Part shown: in pieces, positions 1-6,632 of the stretch
How positions within the stretch are numbered: position 1 is the first letter of the stretch
How the letters are laid out: every line of letters starts with the position of its first letter
From: an uncultured Chthoniobacterales bacterium
Lineage (GTDB): Bacteria > Verrucomicrobiota > Verrucomicrobiia > Chthoniobacterales > UBA10450
NCBI GenBank assembly: GCA_955652155.1
Contig: CATPAT010000246.1
Span: forward strand, 1-6,632
Reading direction: 5' to 3'
DNA: 6,632 bases
The notes under the pieces: model-generated
What the model was told of the DNA's origin: nothing
Databases searched by the model: none
The model's input: the letters and a program-made list of their open reading frames with translations, nothing else
Position numbers and translations under genes: made by a program

Positions 1-654
1 ATCCGGATTGTCGAACGCAAACCGATTGGCTGGATTACAAGCGAAAAACAGATTGCCGACCCTTTTGCATCGGACGCCGCGTTTCTGGTGGACGCGCGCG
101 GCGTTTTGATGAAAGAAAAGAAGTTGTTGCCGGAATACTTGGGACTGCCGCTGATTTTGGGTTGCGTGAGCGAATCGCTCGAAGCCGGAAAAATCGTCGA
201 ATCGCCTGAAGCGCGAGCCGCGCTCGAGTTGCTGCGGCTGAGCACGCGCAGCTTTATGCAGACGCGGTTTCAGATTCGCGAGATTGATGTTTCGAAAGGT
301 TACTGCCTGGCGGTGACCGACAAAAACCACAGCCGCGTGACGTTCGGTTTCGATAACCTCGACACGCAACTGCAGCGCTTGGAGCAATTCTTGATTTATT
401 CCGATGATGCCCATCGCGAGCTCGCGACCGTGAATCTGCTCGTGCAACGAAATATTCCGGTCACATTCGCCAAGTCGCCCGCGGAAGTGATCAACGAGAC
501 GATCAACCCGGAGGAATCGCCGCGCATCATGAAGGCAATTCCGGTGCAGGCATCATCGAAGCCGCCGGCAACACATGCGAAATCACATCCCGCTCCGTCG
601 CCAACCGCGACTCCGGCGGCAAAGCGGGCACTGCAACCTTTCAAGAAAAATTAA
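1..654 (+). CDS. ftsQ: Cell division protein FtsQ/DivIB, C-terminal part (5' truncated by window edge)
   Basis: The frame is open from base 1 to a TAA at 652-654, giving 217 residues. A GTG at 88 is only an internal codon, because homologous sequence continues upstream of it. FtsQ is a single-pass inner-membrane divisome protein whose periplasmic domain recruits FtsB/FtsL and helps regulate septal peptidoglycan synthesis. The visible part matches the FtsQ beta domain: 'IRIVERKPIGWI' at the left edge, 'FLVDARGVLM' at about residues 28-37, 'LPLILG' at about 49-54, and a late 'LQRLEQFL...VNLLVQRNIPVTF' region at about 124-155 that fits the terminal strands. The N-terminal cytoplasmic tail, membrane helix and POTRA domain lie outside the window. 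The last 35 or so residues are a low-complexity Pro/Ala/Ser/Lys tail that may be disordered. The next gene, ftsA, starts 5 nt downstream, supporting a dcw operon. Sequence similarity in this family is low, so gene order adds much of the confidence. Confidence 0.88.
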   Translation: MRIVERKPIGWITSEKQIADPFASDAAFLVDARGVLMKEKKLLPEYLGLPLILGCVSESLEAGKIVESPEARAALELLRLSTRSFMQTRFQIREIDVSKGYCLAVTDKNHSRVTFGFDNLDTQLQRLEQFLIYSDDAHRELATVNLLVQRNIPVTFAKSPAEVINETINPEESPRIMKAIPVQASSKPPATHAKSHPAPSPTATPAAKRALQPFKKN

Positions 655-659
655 ATAAG

Positions 660-1868
660 ATGTCGAATAATGATCTGATCGTTGGTTTGGAAATTGGAAC
701 GTCGAAGATTTGCGTTGTGGTCGGCGAGACGCGTCCGGACGGGACGTTAAAAATTCTGGGCGTCGGGCAGGCCCCATCGCGCGGTGTGCGCAAGGGCGAG
801 ATTGTGGATTTTGAAACGGCGATGAAATGCGTCCACGAAGCGGTGGTCGATGCCGAACAAAAAAGCGACGTGATGATTCGAAGCGTTTATGTCGCGGTCG
901 CGGGCGGCCACATCCAAAGTTTCAACAACCGCGGATGCGTGATCTTGCCCGAAGAGCGCGACGAGATCGACGATCAGGATGTCGAAGATGTAAAGATCAG
1001 CGCGCGGGAAGTGAGCATTCCGGCACAAAACGCGTTTCTTCACTCGATCATTCAGCACTATCACGTCGACGGCCAAGACGGCGTGCTTAATCCGATCGGC
1101 ATGCTCGGGGGGAAACTGGAAGCAGACTTTCATATCATTCACGGCGTTCGGACGCGTATTCAAAACACGATTCGCTGCGTCAAAGAATTGCCACTTGAAG
1201 TCGAGGACGTGGTTTTTAGCGCGCTCGCTTCCGCCCAAGTGGTGCTGACGCAGCACCAAAAAAATCTCGGCGCACTCGTAGTCGATATCGGCGGCGGCAC
1301 CACCGATTACATTCTTTATGTCGACGGCGCAGTAAAACAGAGCGGCGCCCTCGCGATCGGCGGCGATCACATCACCAATGATATTTCCATGGGGCTGCGG
1401 ATTCCGATGGCCCGCGCTGAAAAATTAAAAACCGAAGAGGGCAGCTGCGTTCTCGGTAACTGTCTGCCCGGTGAAACGATTTTGTTAAAGGACGATTCCG
1501 GCTTTGCCGGCAAAGAAATCGAGCGCGAGACCCTCAACACCATCATTCATCTGCGATTGCGCGAAACTTTTGAGTTGCTCAAGCGCACGGTCGAAGAGGA
1601 GCCGTTCATCAATTATGTCGGCGCCGGGATTTTCATTACCGGCGGCTGCAGTCTGGTGAACGGGATCGACCATCTCGCCGGCGAAATTTTTGAAATGCCG
1701 GCGCACGTCACGCACGCGCAAACGCTCTCCGGTCTGACTTCAGCGGTCGAGAACCCGCAGTTTTCAACCGCAATCGGTTTGCTCAAATACGCCCAGGCCG
1801 TTCAAGTCGATCGGCCGCGGCGCGGCATCACTCGAATTTTCGGAAGGTTTTTTAGTGGAATGCGATGA
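660..1868 (+). CDS. ftsA: Cell division protein FtsA (actin-like FtsZ membrane anchor)
   Basis: This 402-residue protein is close to the usual FtsA length of about 400-420. FtsA is a cytoplasmic actin-fold ATPase that tethers FtsZ filaments to the membrane and recruits later divisome proteins. The actin-like motifs are in order: phosphate-1 'GLEIGTSKICVVVGE' at residues 9-23, phosphate-2 'DIGGGTTD' at 209-216 followed by 'GGDHIT' at 234-239, and the adenosine motif 'ITGGCSLVNG' at 326-335. The FtsA-specific 1C subdomain lies at about 84-165, with 'YHVDGQDGVLNPIGMLGG' at 134-151. The usual proline in the HxIPQ stretch just before it reads Ile here (HSIIQHY). The C-terminus 'RRGITRIFGRFFSGMR' is a basic, amphipathic membrane-targeting helix. 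The ATG at 660 puts the phosphate-1 motif at the usual distance from the N-terminus. No good Shine-Dalgarno precedes it, only A/T-rich AAATAAG, so coupling to ftsQ translation is plausible. Confidence 0.97.
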   Translation: MSNNDLIVGLEIGTSKICVVVGETRPDGTLKILGVGQAPSRGVRKGEIVDFETAMKCVHEAVVDAEQKSDVMIRSVYVAVAGGHIQSFNNRGCVILPEERDEIDDQDVEDVKISAREVSIPAQNAFLHSIIQHYHVDGQDGVLNPIGMLGGKLEADFHIIHGVRTRIQNTIRCVKELPLEVEDVVFSALASAQVVLTQHQKNLGALVVDIGGGTTDYILYVDGAVKQSGALAIGGDHITNDISMGLRIPMARAEKLKTEEGSCVLGNCLPGETILLKDDSGFAGKEIERETLNTIIHLRLRETFELLKRTVEEEPFINYVGAGIFITGGCSLVNGIDHLAGEIFEMPAHVTHAQTLSGLTSAVENPQFSTAIGLLKYAQAVQVDRPRRGITRIFGRFFSGMR

Positions 1869-1883
1869 CAACAGAAAGATCAC

Positions 1884-3311
1884 ATGATCCAGCTCAGTAA
1901 AAATTACAGTCTGCCGGAACGGCAAGAGGAACCAATTCCCATCAAAGTTGTCGGAGTCGGCAGCGCAGGATCCAACGCGCTCGATCGCGTGCTGCTCGAT
2001 GGCATGGACAAGGCCGATCTCATCGCGATCAACACCGATGTGCAATCGTTGGCGAGCTCGGTTGCGACGCGCAAAGTCCAGCTCGGCCGTTCAAGCACGC
2101 ACGGGCTGGGCACTGGAGGCGATCCCGAGCTCGGTTATCAAGCTGCGATCGAATCGGCGGATGAAATTCGTCAAGCAATCGCCGGCGCGCGAATGATTTT
2201 TATTTGCGCGGGACTCGGTGGCGGCACCGGATCGGGCGCAGCGCCCATTGTCGCGCAACTCGCGCGCGAAGCCGGCTCGCTCGTGATCGCGTTTGCGACG
2301 CTACCCTTCTCTTTCGAAGGGAAACGTCGCGCGGCGCAGGCCCAGGATGCGTTATCGCGACTAAATGAAATTGCGAACGCGGTGATTTGTTTCGAGAACG
2401 ACCGCATGGGCGATATGGTCGCGCCCAAAGCCGGCATTCATCAGGCTTTCGGCATCGCGGACATGACGATCAGCCAGAGCGTGCGCTCGATCGTCAATTT
2501 AATTCAGCGACCTGGCCTCATTCGAATCGGTTTTGACGATTTGTTCGCCGCGTTACGCAGTCAAAACGGCCGTTGCCTGTTCGGTTTTGGTGAATCCGAC
2601 ACCGATAATCGCGCGCACGATGCGCTGACCCAGGCGCTGAAAAATCCGCTCATGGACAAAGGCCGCATGTTATCGGAAGCGGCGCACGTTTTGGTTCAGG
2701 TTGCGGGGGGTCCAGGCATGACTTTGTCCGAAGTTGAAATTCTGATGCGCGAGCTCGGCCGACACGTGCGCGATCACACCCAAATTGTTTTTGGGACCGC
2801 AGTTGATGGGAAAATGGGAAATCGGCTCAGCGTCACGATCATCAGCTCGCTCGCTTCGGAGGACTCGATCGCCGCGCAAGATACGTCACCGCCGTCGGAA
2901 CCGTTCCTCGCGCCGCCGCCGGCGATCTTGGAACAAGTTGAAGAGCCGCCGCCGGCGCCTCCGGCGATCGACATCGTCCCCGAGACTGAAAGCGAAGCTT
3001 CACCGGAGCCTGCTCCGGACGATTTGATTGCGGTCGAACCACCGGTCGCGGCTGAAGCGCCGCCGCCGCCCGTGCCGGCCCCGGCCCCATCGATCAAAAA
3101 GCCCGCGCCGCGCTTGATTCCGCCGAAGAAAAAACCGGTCGTGGAAAAAGAGGCGAAGCCACCTAAAGAAAAACCCGTCCAGGCGAAGCAGGAGGTTTTG
3201 CAGTTCGAACCGGTCACGCGCGGACGTTTCGAGAAAAGCGAGCCGACCATCGTTGAAGGTCAGGACCTCGACATCCCAACGTTTCTCCGCAAGAACATCC
3301 GCGTGAAGTAA
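1884..3311 (+). CDS. ftsZ: Cell division protein FtsZ (tubulin-like GTPase), divergent T7 loop and long Pro-rich linker
   Basis: This 475-residue protein polymerises with GTP into the cytokinetic ring. The GTPase domain spans about residues 18-322. It shows 'GVGSAGSN' at 24-31, 'INTD' at 49-52, 'GLGTGGDPELG' at 74-84, the tubulin signature 'LGGGTGSGAAP' at 111-121, 'PFSFEG' at 141-146, and 'ENDR' at 171-174 where most FtsZs have PNDR. The T7 loop reads 'GLIRIGFDDL' (211-220). Against the common LIN-x-DFADV, the Asn is Arg214 and the first catalytic-loop Asp is Gly216, while the second Asp is kept as Asp219. Residues 325-458 form a Pro/Glu/Ala/Lys-rich linker, far longer than E. coli's. The end, 'DLDIPTFLRK' (461-470), is a near-perfect peptide for binding FtsA, followed by a basic NIRVK tail. 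The ATG at 1884 lies 15 nt after the ftsA stop, with a weak purine-rich AGAAAGA (1873-1879) in front. It is likely co-transcribed with ftsQA. Confidence 0.97.
   Translation: MIQLSKNYSLPERQEEPIPIKVVGVGSAGSNALDRVLLDGMDKADLIAINTDVQSLASSVATRKVQLGRSSTHGLGTGGDPELGYQAAIESADEIRQAIAGARMIFICAGLGGGTGSGAAPIVAQLAREAGSLVIAFATLPFSFEGKRRAAQAQDALSRLNEIANAVICFENDRMGDMVAPKAGIHQAFGIADMTISQSVRSIVNLIQRPGLIRIGFDDLFAALRSQNGRCLFGFGESDTDNRAHDALTQALKNPLMDKGRMLSEAAHVLVQVAGGPGMTLSEVEILMRELGRHVRDHTQIVFGTAVDGKMGNRLSVTIISSLASEDSIAAQDTSPPSEPFLAPPPAILEQVEEPPPAPPAIDIVPETESEASPEPAPDDLIAVEPPVAAEAPPPPVPAPAPSIKKPAPRLIPPKKKPVVEKEAKPPKEKPVQAKQEVLQFEPVTRGRFEKSEPTIVEGQDLDIPTFLRKNIRVK
2856..3311 (+). other. FtsZ C-terminal linker and conserved C-terminal peptide
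   Basis: This is the sub-region of ftsZ after the folded GTPase domain. Bases 2856-3257 (residues 325-458) encode a low-complexity linker. Its first part is acidic and proline-rich, with repeated Pro runs such as APPPA, EEPPPAPP and EAPPPPVPAPAP. Its second part (about 405-436) turns strongly basic, with PPKKKP and KPPKEKP. The DNA is correspondingly rich in GCCGCC-type triplets around 2911-2960 and 3055-3090, which could permit length change by slippage. Bases 3264-3293 encode DLDIPTFLRK, the conserved peptide that FtsA and other FtsZ partners bind. The linker is expected to be disordered. The acid-then-base charge split is a direct reading of the translation, and its role is unknown. Confidence 0.85.
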
Positions 3312-3323
3312 CCGCGAACGCGA

Positions 3324-4703
3324 CTACTTCTTCATCAGCTCGAGCACGGCGCTGGTCATACCGACGATGCCGACGCGAATGGTCGGTTCCGGCATAGGCG
3401 CAAATTTGCTCGAATGCAAACTCGGCAATTCTTTTCCTTCCCTTTTGAACTGCGCGATTTTTTCCGGATCGACGGCGCCGATGTGAAAGTCGACCGCCGG
3501 AATCGAGTGGTCGGGCAAACTGTATTCGGAAAAATCTTCGCCGCCCATGGTTGGATCGACAATCTCGACGTTGTCGGCGCCGAGCACATTTTTCCAAACC
3601 CCGACGAGTCGTTTGGTCAAATCCGGATTGTTATAGGTCGCGGGCGTGAATTGATCTTTCAAAACGTTAACAATTGGCGCCCGGTCAACCGGTACTCCGC
3701 CGGCGCTTGCGATTCCTTTTGCAATCTGATCGATCGCCTTAAGTACTCGATCGCGCACTTCCGATTTATAAGTTCGCACGGTTAGCTGCATCTTCACTTC
3801 ATCGGGGATGATGTTGTGTTTGGTACCGCCATGAATCGAGCCAACCGTGACCACGATTGGATCGAGCGGATTGTTTTCACGACTCGCAATCGTTTGCCAG
3901 GCGTTGATCATTTCCGCGGCCAGGACAATCGGATCCTTAGTTCTGTGCGGGTAGGCGCCGTGGCCGCCGACACCGCGAACTGTCACGTCCACCGAATCGA
4001 CGTTCGCGTAAGTGTATCCGGGCGTGACTCCAATGTGGCCGGTTGGCAGATCGGCCTTGTCATGAAAGCCAAGCGCGAAGTCGGGTTTGCCGAATCGATT
4101 ATAAAGACCGGCCTTGAGCATTGCGCGCGCTCCGCCGACCGCTTCTTCCGCCGGTTGTCCGATGAACACGATCGTTCCCGACCATCGGTCCTTCAATCGC
4201 TGCAATGCCCGCGCCGTCCCGATGAAGGCCGACATGTGCGCGTCGTGCCCGCACGCGTGCATCACGTGAACTTCTCTACCGTCGTCACCTTTGGCCGTGA
4301 TTTTACTGGCGTAAGGCAGTCCGGTGTCTTCTTCGACTGGCAACGCGTCCATGTCGGTGCGCACCAGCAGGGTCGGCCCGGTGCCGTTCTTCATAATGCC
4401 GACGACGCCATAGCACTTCAGATTCGGGTTATCGTATTTGCCAAAGTTTTCCGTCACTTCGCAGCCGGTCGCGCGCAGTTCCCTCGCCACCAACGCAGAC
4501 GTCTTCTCTTCACGGGTGGAAAGCTCGGGATGACTGTGGATATCTTTATAAATCGCGAGCAAGGATGGCAGTTCACCCTGTGCGATTTTCTCAACCGGGT
4601 GTTCCTGCGCGAAAATCGAGCCGGCGGCCAGGATCGACCCGCTTACGCCGACGGCTACGGCGCGGCAGGCCAAGGACAGGATCGACAAAGCAAAAATCTT
4701 CAT
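3324..4703 (-). CDS. Exported M20-family metallo-amidohydrolase (M20D, hippurate/N-acyl-amino-acid hydrolase type)
   Basis: This 459-residue protein is predicted to hydrolyse the amide bond of an N-acyl or otherwise N-blocked amino acid or small peptide using a two-metal centre. Family motifs are in order: 'HSHPELSTRE' (56-65), 'RTDMDALPVEE' (115-125), 'HACGHDAH' (149-156), 'QPAEEAVGGA' (183-192), 'GFHD' (212-215), the dimerisation-domain 'GVGGHGAYPH' (244-253), and 'MGGEDFSEY' (386-394). Likely metal and catalytic residues are Cys151, His153, Glu186/Glu187, His214 and His430; the Cys ligand is typical of the M20D branch. The N-terminus (1 to about 32) is a long hydrophobic signal-like stretch with cleavage plausible near 28-33, so the mature enzyme is probably periplasmic or secreted. 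The ATG complementary to 4701-4703 is chosen because it precedes that signal; a weak AGG lies about 11 nt upstream. The gene converges on ftsZ with 12 nt between stops and diverges from the polymerase gene. The substrate cannot be read from sequence. Confidence 0.93.
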   Translation of the reverse strand: MKIFALSILSLACRAVAVGVSGSILAAGSIFAQEHPVEKIAQGELPSLLAIYKDIHSHPELSTREEKTSALVARELRATGCEVTENFGKYDNPNLKCYGVVGIMKNGTGPTLLVRTDMDALPVEEDTGLPYASKITAKGDDGREVHVMHACGHDAHMSAFIGTARALQRLKDRWSGTIVFIGQPAEEAVGGARAMLKAGLYNRFGKPDFALGFHDKADLPTGHIGVTPGYTYANVDSVDVTVRGVGGHGAYPHRTKDPIVLAAEMINAWQTIASRENNPLDPIVVTVGSIHGGTKHNIIPDEVKMQLTVRTYKSEVRDRVLKAIDQIAKGIASAGGVPVDRAPIVNVLKDQFTPATYNNPDLTKRLVGVWKNVLGADNVEIVDPTMGGEDFSEYSLPDHSIPAVDFHIGAVDPEKIAQFKREGKELPSLHSSKFAPMPEPTIRVGIVGMTSAVLELMKK

Positions 4704-4719
4704 ACCGGCGAACCTAAGT

Positions 4720-4750
4720 TGTCATTCCGAATGAAGTCGAGGAATCTCTT
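4720..4750. repeat. Probable dispersed-repeat fragment in the divergent spacer
   Basis: The 71-nt spacer between the two divergent genes begins with sequence of the form TGTCATTCCGAATGAAGTCG followed by AGGAATCTCTT. It contains an imperfect hairpin: ATTCC at 4724-4728 pairs with GGAAT at 4741-4745, with GA/TC pairing inside. From general knowledge, sequences of the pattern 'GTCATTCYGAGCGAAGYGAGGAATCT' occur as short interspersed repeats in several environmental bacterial genomes. Only one copy is visible in this window, so repeat status is inferred from resemblance. I could not identify a clear promoter for either flanking gene in this spacer, although one or both should start here. Confidence 0.5.
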
Positions 4751-4774
4751 ATTGTGGAATTCGAAAAGAACACA

Positions 4775-6632
4775 ATGCTCTTCGGCGCCGACCCTACGCC
4801 GCGGATCGTTGCGATTGAGCTGGGCGAAACCGGCACGGTCAAGGTTCATCGACGCGAGAAGGATGGCTCGACCACGACCGACGTGGAACCGTTTCATCCC
4901 TTCGTTTGGGCCGACAGCGACGTTGTCGATCTTGGAATTGAAGCAGAAAAGCTCAAGGGCGATCTGAAATTCGGTTGGCTGATCACAGTCGACAGCTGGA
5001 AAGAACTGATCTCACTCCGAAACGGTTTAAAAAACGCCGGGCGCGATTTCTTTGCCCTCACCGACCCGATCCAACATTACCTCACCGCGACCGGGCGAAC
5101 GCTCTTCAAAGATTTCCCGTTCGAAGAGCTGAAAAGAATGCAGCTGGAAGTGCTCTCGTTTTCAGAAGGCGAGGCAGATCACATCATGAGCATCGCGCTC
5201 TCCGACAACACGGGCTGGGAAGAGGTGATTATTGTCGATGCAAAGAAGACGGAAGAATCGGAAAGAAGCGCCATCAAGCGCCTGACGAGTCTGATCAAGG
5301 CGCGCGACCCGGATGTGATCGAAGGGCACAACCTGTTTCGGTTTGATCTGCCTTATCTCGTCGCGCGGGCAAAGAAACTGAAAACCAAACTCGACTGGGG
5401 CCGCAGCGGCGGTTTTTTGCGTTCGCGCCCGTCGCGACTTCAAATCGCGGAGAAGACGATCGACTATCCGAAGTTTACGATCGACGGACGCCACTTCGTC
5501 GACACTTTTCTGCTGGCGCAATTTTACGACGTCGGGATGCGCTCGCTGGCTGGTTTCGAACGGACCGATGTCGCACGCCATTTTGGATTTTGTGATGAAG
5601 AAATCTCCGCGCTGGCCGGGAAGGAATTAGAGCGCGCCTACGTCAGCGGCAAAGAGAAATTTCGTCGTCGGGCACTCTGCGGCGTCCGCGAGACCCGCGC
5701 GGTCTCGGAATTACTCAGCCCGAGTTACTTCATCCAGGCGCAGATTTTTCCCTACAACTACCAGGACGTGATCGTGCGCGGGAATGCGACCCGAATAAAC
5801 GGTTTGTTCCTGCGCGAATATTTTCGCCAGAAACACAGCATCCCCGAACTGCCGATGCCACAAACTTTCGAGGGCGGCTACACGGACATTTTTTTTACCG
5901 GCGTCGCGCGCAACGTCTGGCATTGCGATGTCGCGTCCCTCTATCCCTCGATCATGCTCCAGTTCGATTGCTTTCCCGCGAGCGATCGGCTGCAAATCTT
6001 CAGACATTTATTGACCGATCTGCGGACGTTTCGGCTGGAGGCAAAGGCGAATATGCGCGCGGAAAAGAATCCGGCGCGACAGCATCATCTTCAAGCGCTG
6101 CAAAACACGTTCAAGATTCTGATCAACAGCTTCTACGGCTATCTCGGGTTCGCCCAGGGACATTTCGCCGATTTCGACGCAGCCGCGCGGGTCACGCAAA
6201 TCGGGCGCGATTTATTGAAGAAAATGATCGAGTGGCTAAACGCGCACGGCGCGAAAGTGATCGAGGTCGACACCGACGGGATTTATTTCGTGCCGCCGGA
6301 TAAGATCGACATCTATCAATTGCAAAAAGGTTTGGCGAAAGAATTGCCCCCGGGAATCGAAGTCGAATTCGACGAGCAATTCGGTGCCATGTTCAGCTAC
6401 AAGGCGAAGAATTACGCGCTGCTGACGAAGGGCGGCGATGTCATCATCAAAGGCGGGGCATTGAAATCGCGCGGGCTCGAAAAATTCCAGCGCGTATTTC
6501 TGGAAGAGATGATCAAGCTCATCATGGAGGATAAGTCTGGGGCGATTGTCGATCTTCGAAACCAGTTCGAGAAAAGAATCCGCAGTCGCGAATGGAAGAT
6601 CGACATGTTGATGAAAACCGACACGCTTCAGG
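4775..6632 (+). CDS. Family B DNA polymerase, N-terminal 619 codons (3' truncated by window edge); exonuclease motifs degenerate
   Basis: The frame is open from an ATG at 4775 to the right edge, and the C-terminal thumb is missing. Polymerase motifs are intact: motif A 'DVASLYPS' (385-392, metal ligand Asp385 and steric-gate-type Tyr390), motif B 'KILINSFYG' (447-455), motif C 'VDTDG' (498-502, Asp499 and Asp501), and the 'KNY' of the KxY motif (545-547). The N-terminal half has the family's exonuclease fold, but its motifs are damaged. Exo I reads 'MQLEVLSF' (122-129) where relatives have MQLDIET. Exo III reads 'RALCGVRET' (299-307) where relatives have YALDDVRET. Only Exo II 'NLFRFDLPYL' (186-195) keeps its Asp. 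It should extend DNA, probably without proofreading; a repair or translesion role is inference. GTG at 4754 is an in-frame alternative start. ATG 4775 is preferred because purine-rich AAAAGAA lies 4 nt before it and GTG 4754 lies just after the repeat. Confidence 0.93.
   Translation, partial: MLFGADPTPRIVAIELGETGTVKVHRREKDGSTTTDVEPFHPFVWADSDVVDLGIEAEKLKGDLKFGWLITVDSWKELISLRNGLKNAGRDFFALTDPIQHYLTATGRTLFKDFPFEELKRMQLEVLSFSEGEADHIMSIALSDNTGWEEVIIVDAKKTEESERSAIKRLTSLIKARDPDVIEGHNLFRFDLPYLVARAKKLKTKLDWGRSGGFLRSRPSRLQIAEKTIDYPKFTIDGRHFVDTFLLAQFYDVGMRSLAGFERTDVARHFGFCDEEISALAGKELERAYVSGKEKFRRRALCGVRETRAVSELLSPSYFIQAQIFPYNYQDVIVRGNATRINGLFLREYFRQKHSIPELPMPQTFEGGYTDIFFTGVARNVWHCDVASLYPSIMLQFDCFPASDRLQIFRHLLTDLRTFRLEAKANMRAEKNPARQHHLQALQNTFKILINSFYGYLGFAQGHFADFDAAARVTQIGRDLLKKMIEWLNAHGAKVIEVDTDGIYFVPPDKIDIYQLQKGLAKELPPGIEVEFDEQFGAMFSYKAKNYALLTKGGDVIIKGGALKSRGLEKFQRVFLEEMIKLIMEDKSGAIVDLRNQFEKRIRSREWKIDMLMKTDTLQ

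Noticed and set aside
88..90. GTG as the start of the first gene.
   Set aside because: The same frame is open to base 1 and the upstream residues (IRIVERKPIGWI) fit FtsQ, so the gene continues off the left edge.
747..1370. A minus-strand open frame of 207 codons inside ftsA.
   Set aside because: It lies entirely antisense to conserved FtsA motifs and shows no family features or start signals. Treated as a shadow frame.
2774..3250. A minus-strand Gly/Ser-rich frame opposite the FtsZ linker.
   Set aside because: The low-complexity composition is just the complement of the Pro/Ala/Glu-coding linker. No independent evidence for a gene.
4656..4703. A lipoprotein signal (Cys13 in ILSLAC) in the amidohydrolase N-terminus.
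   Set aside because: Position -3 is Ser rather than Leu/Val/Ile, and the hydrophobic stretch continues well past the Cys, so an ordinary cleaved signal peptide fits better.
4754..4756. GTG as the polymerase start.
   Set aside because: It is in frame and possible, but it adds seven residues of unclear conservation, sits immediately after the repeat-like element, and lacks a better ribosome-binding stretch than ATG 4775.
3816..4967. A long plus-strand open frame (383 codons) opposite the amidohydrolase and running into the polymerase gene.
   Set aside because: Its translation is rich in Arg/His/Val with no recognisable domain. It is antisense to a gene with a full set of M20 motifs and overlaps the polymerase start in another frame. 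It is explained by GC-biased codon use.

Overview
The window reads as a chromosomal stretch from a bacterium with moderately high GC, most likely a member of the Verrucomicrobiota (Spartobacteria/Chthoniobacter-like). The taxonomic call is inference. It rests on the style of the division proteins (an FtsZ with a divergent T7 loop, a long Pro/Glu/Lys-rich linker and a canonical C-terminal peptide), on a family B DNA polymerase next to the division genes, and on weak Shine-Dalgarno signals. No rRNA or other strong marker is present.

Layout. Positions 1-654 (+) hold the C-terminal part of FtsQ/DivIB, cut by the left edge. FtsA follows at 660-1868 (+), then FtsZ at 1884-3311 (+). This is the conserved ftsQ-ftsA-ftsZ end of the dcw (division and cell wall) cluster, with gaps of only 5 and 15 nt, so one transcript is likely. 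FtsQ links the septal wall machinery to the divisome. FtsA is the actin-like membrane anchor that binds the FtsZ C-terminal peptide. FtsZ forms the ring. FtsA's C-terminal amphipathic segment and FtsZ's DLDIPTFLRK peptide are both present, so the anchoring pair looks complete.

Positions 3324-4703 (-) encode an exported M20-family amidohydrolase, convergent with ftsZ and separated from it by 12 nt. A 71-nt divergent spacer (4704-4774) carries what looks like a dispersed-repeat fragment. From 4775 (+) to the right edge runs the first 619 codons of a family B DNA polymerase. Its polymerase motifs are intact, but its 3'-5' exonuclease motifs appear degraded.

There is no mobile element, CRISPR array, tRNA or rRNA. 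I see no multi-gene novel system. The points most worth a second look are the apparently exonuclease-dead polymerase and the altered catalytic T7 loop of FtsZ.
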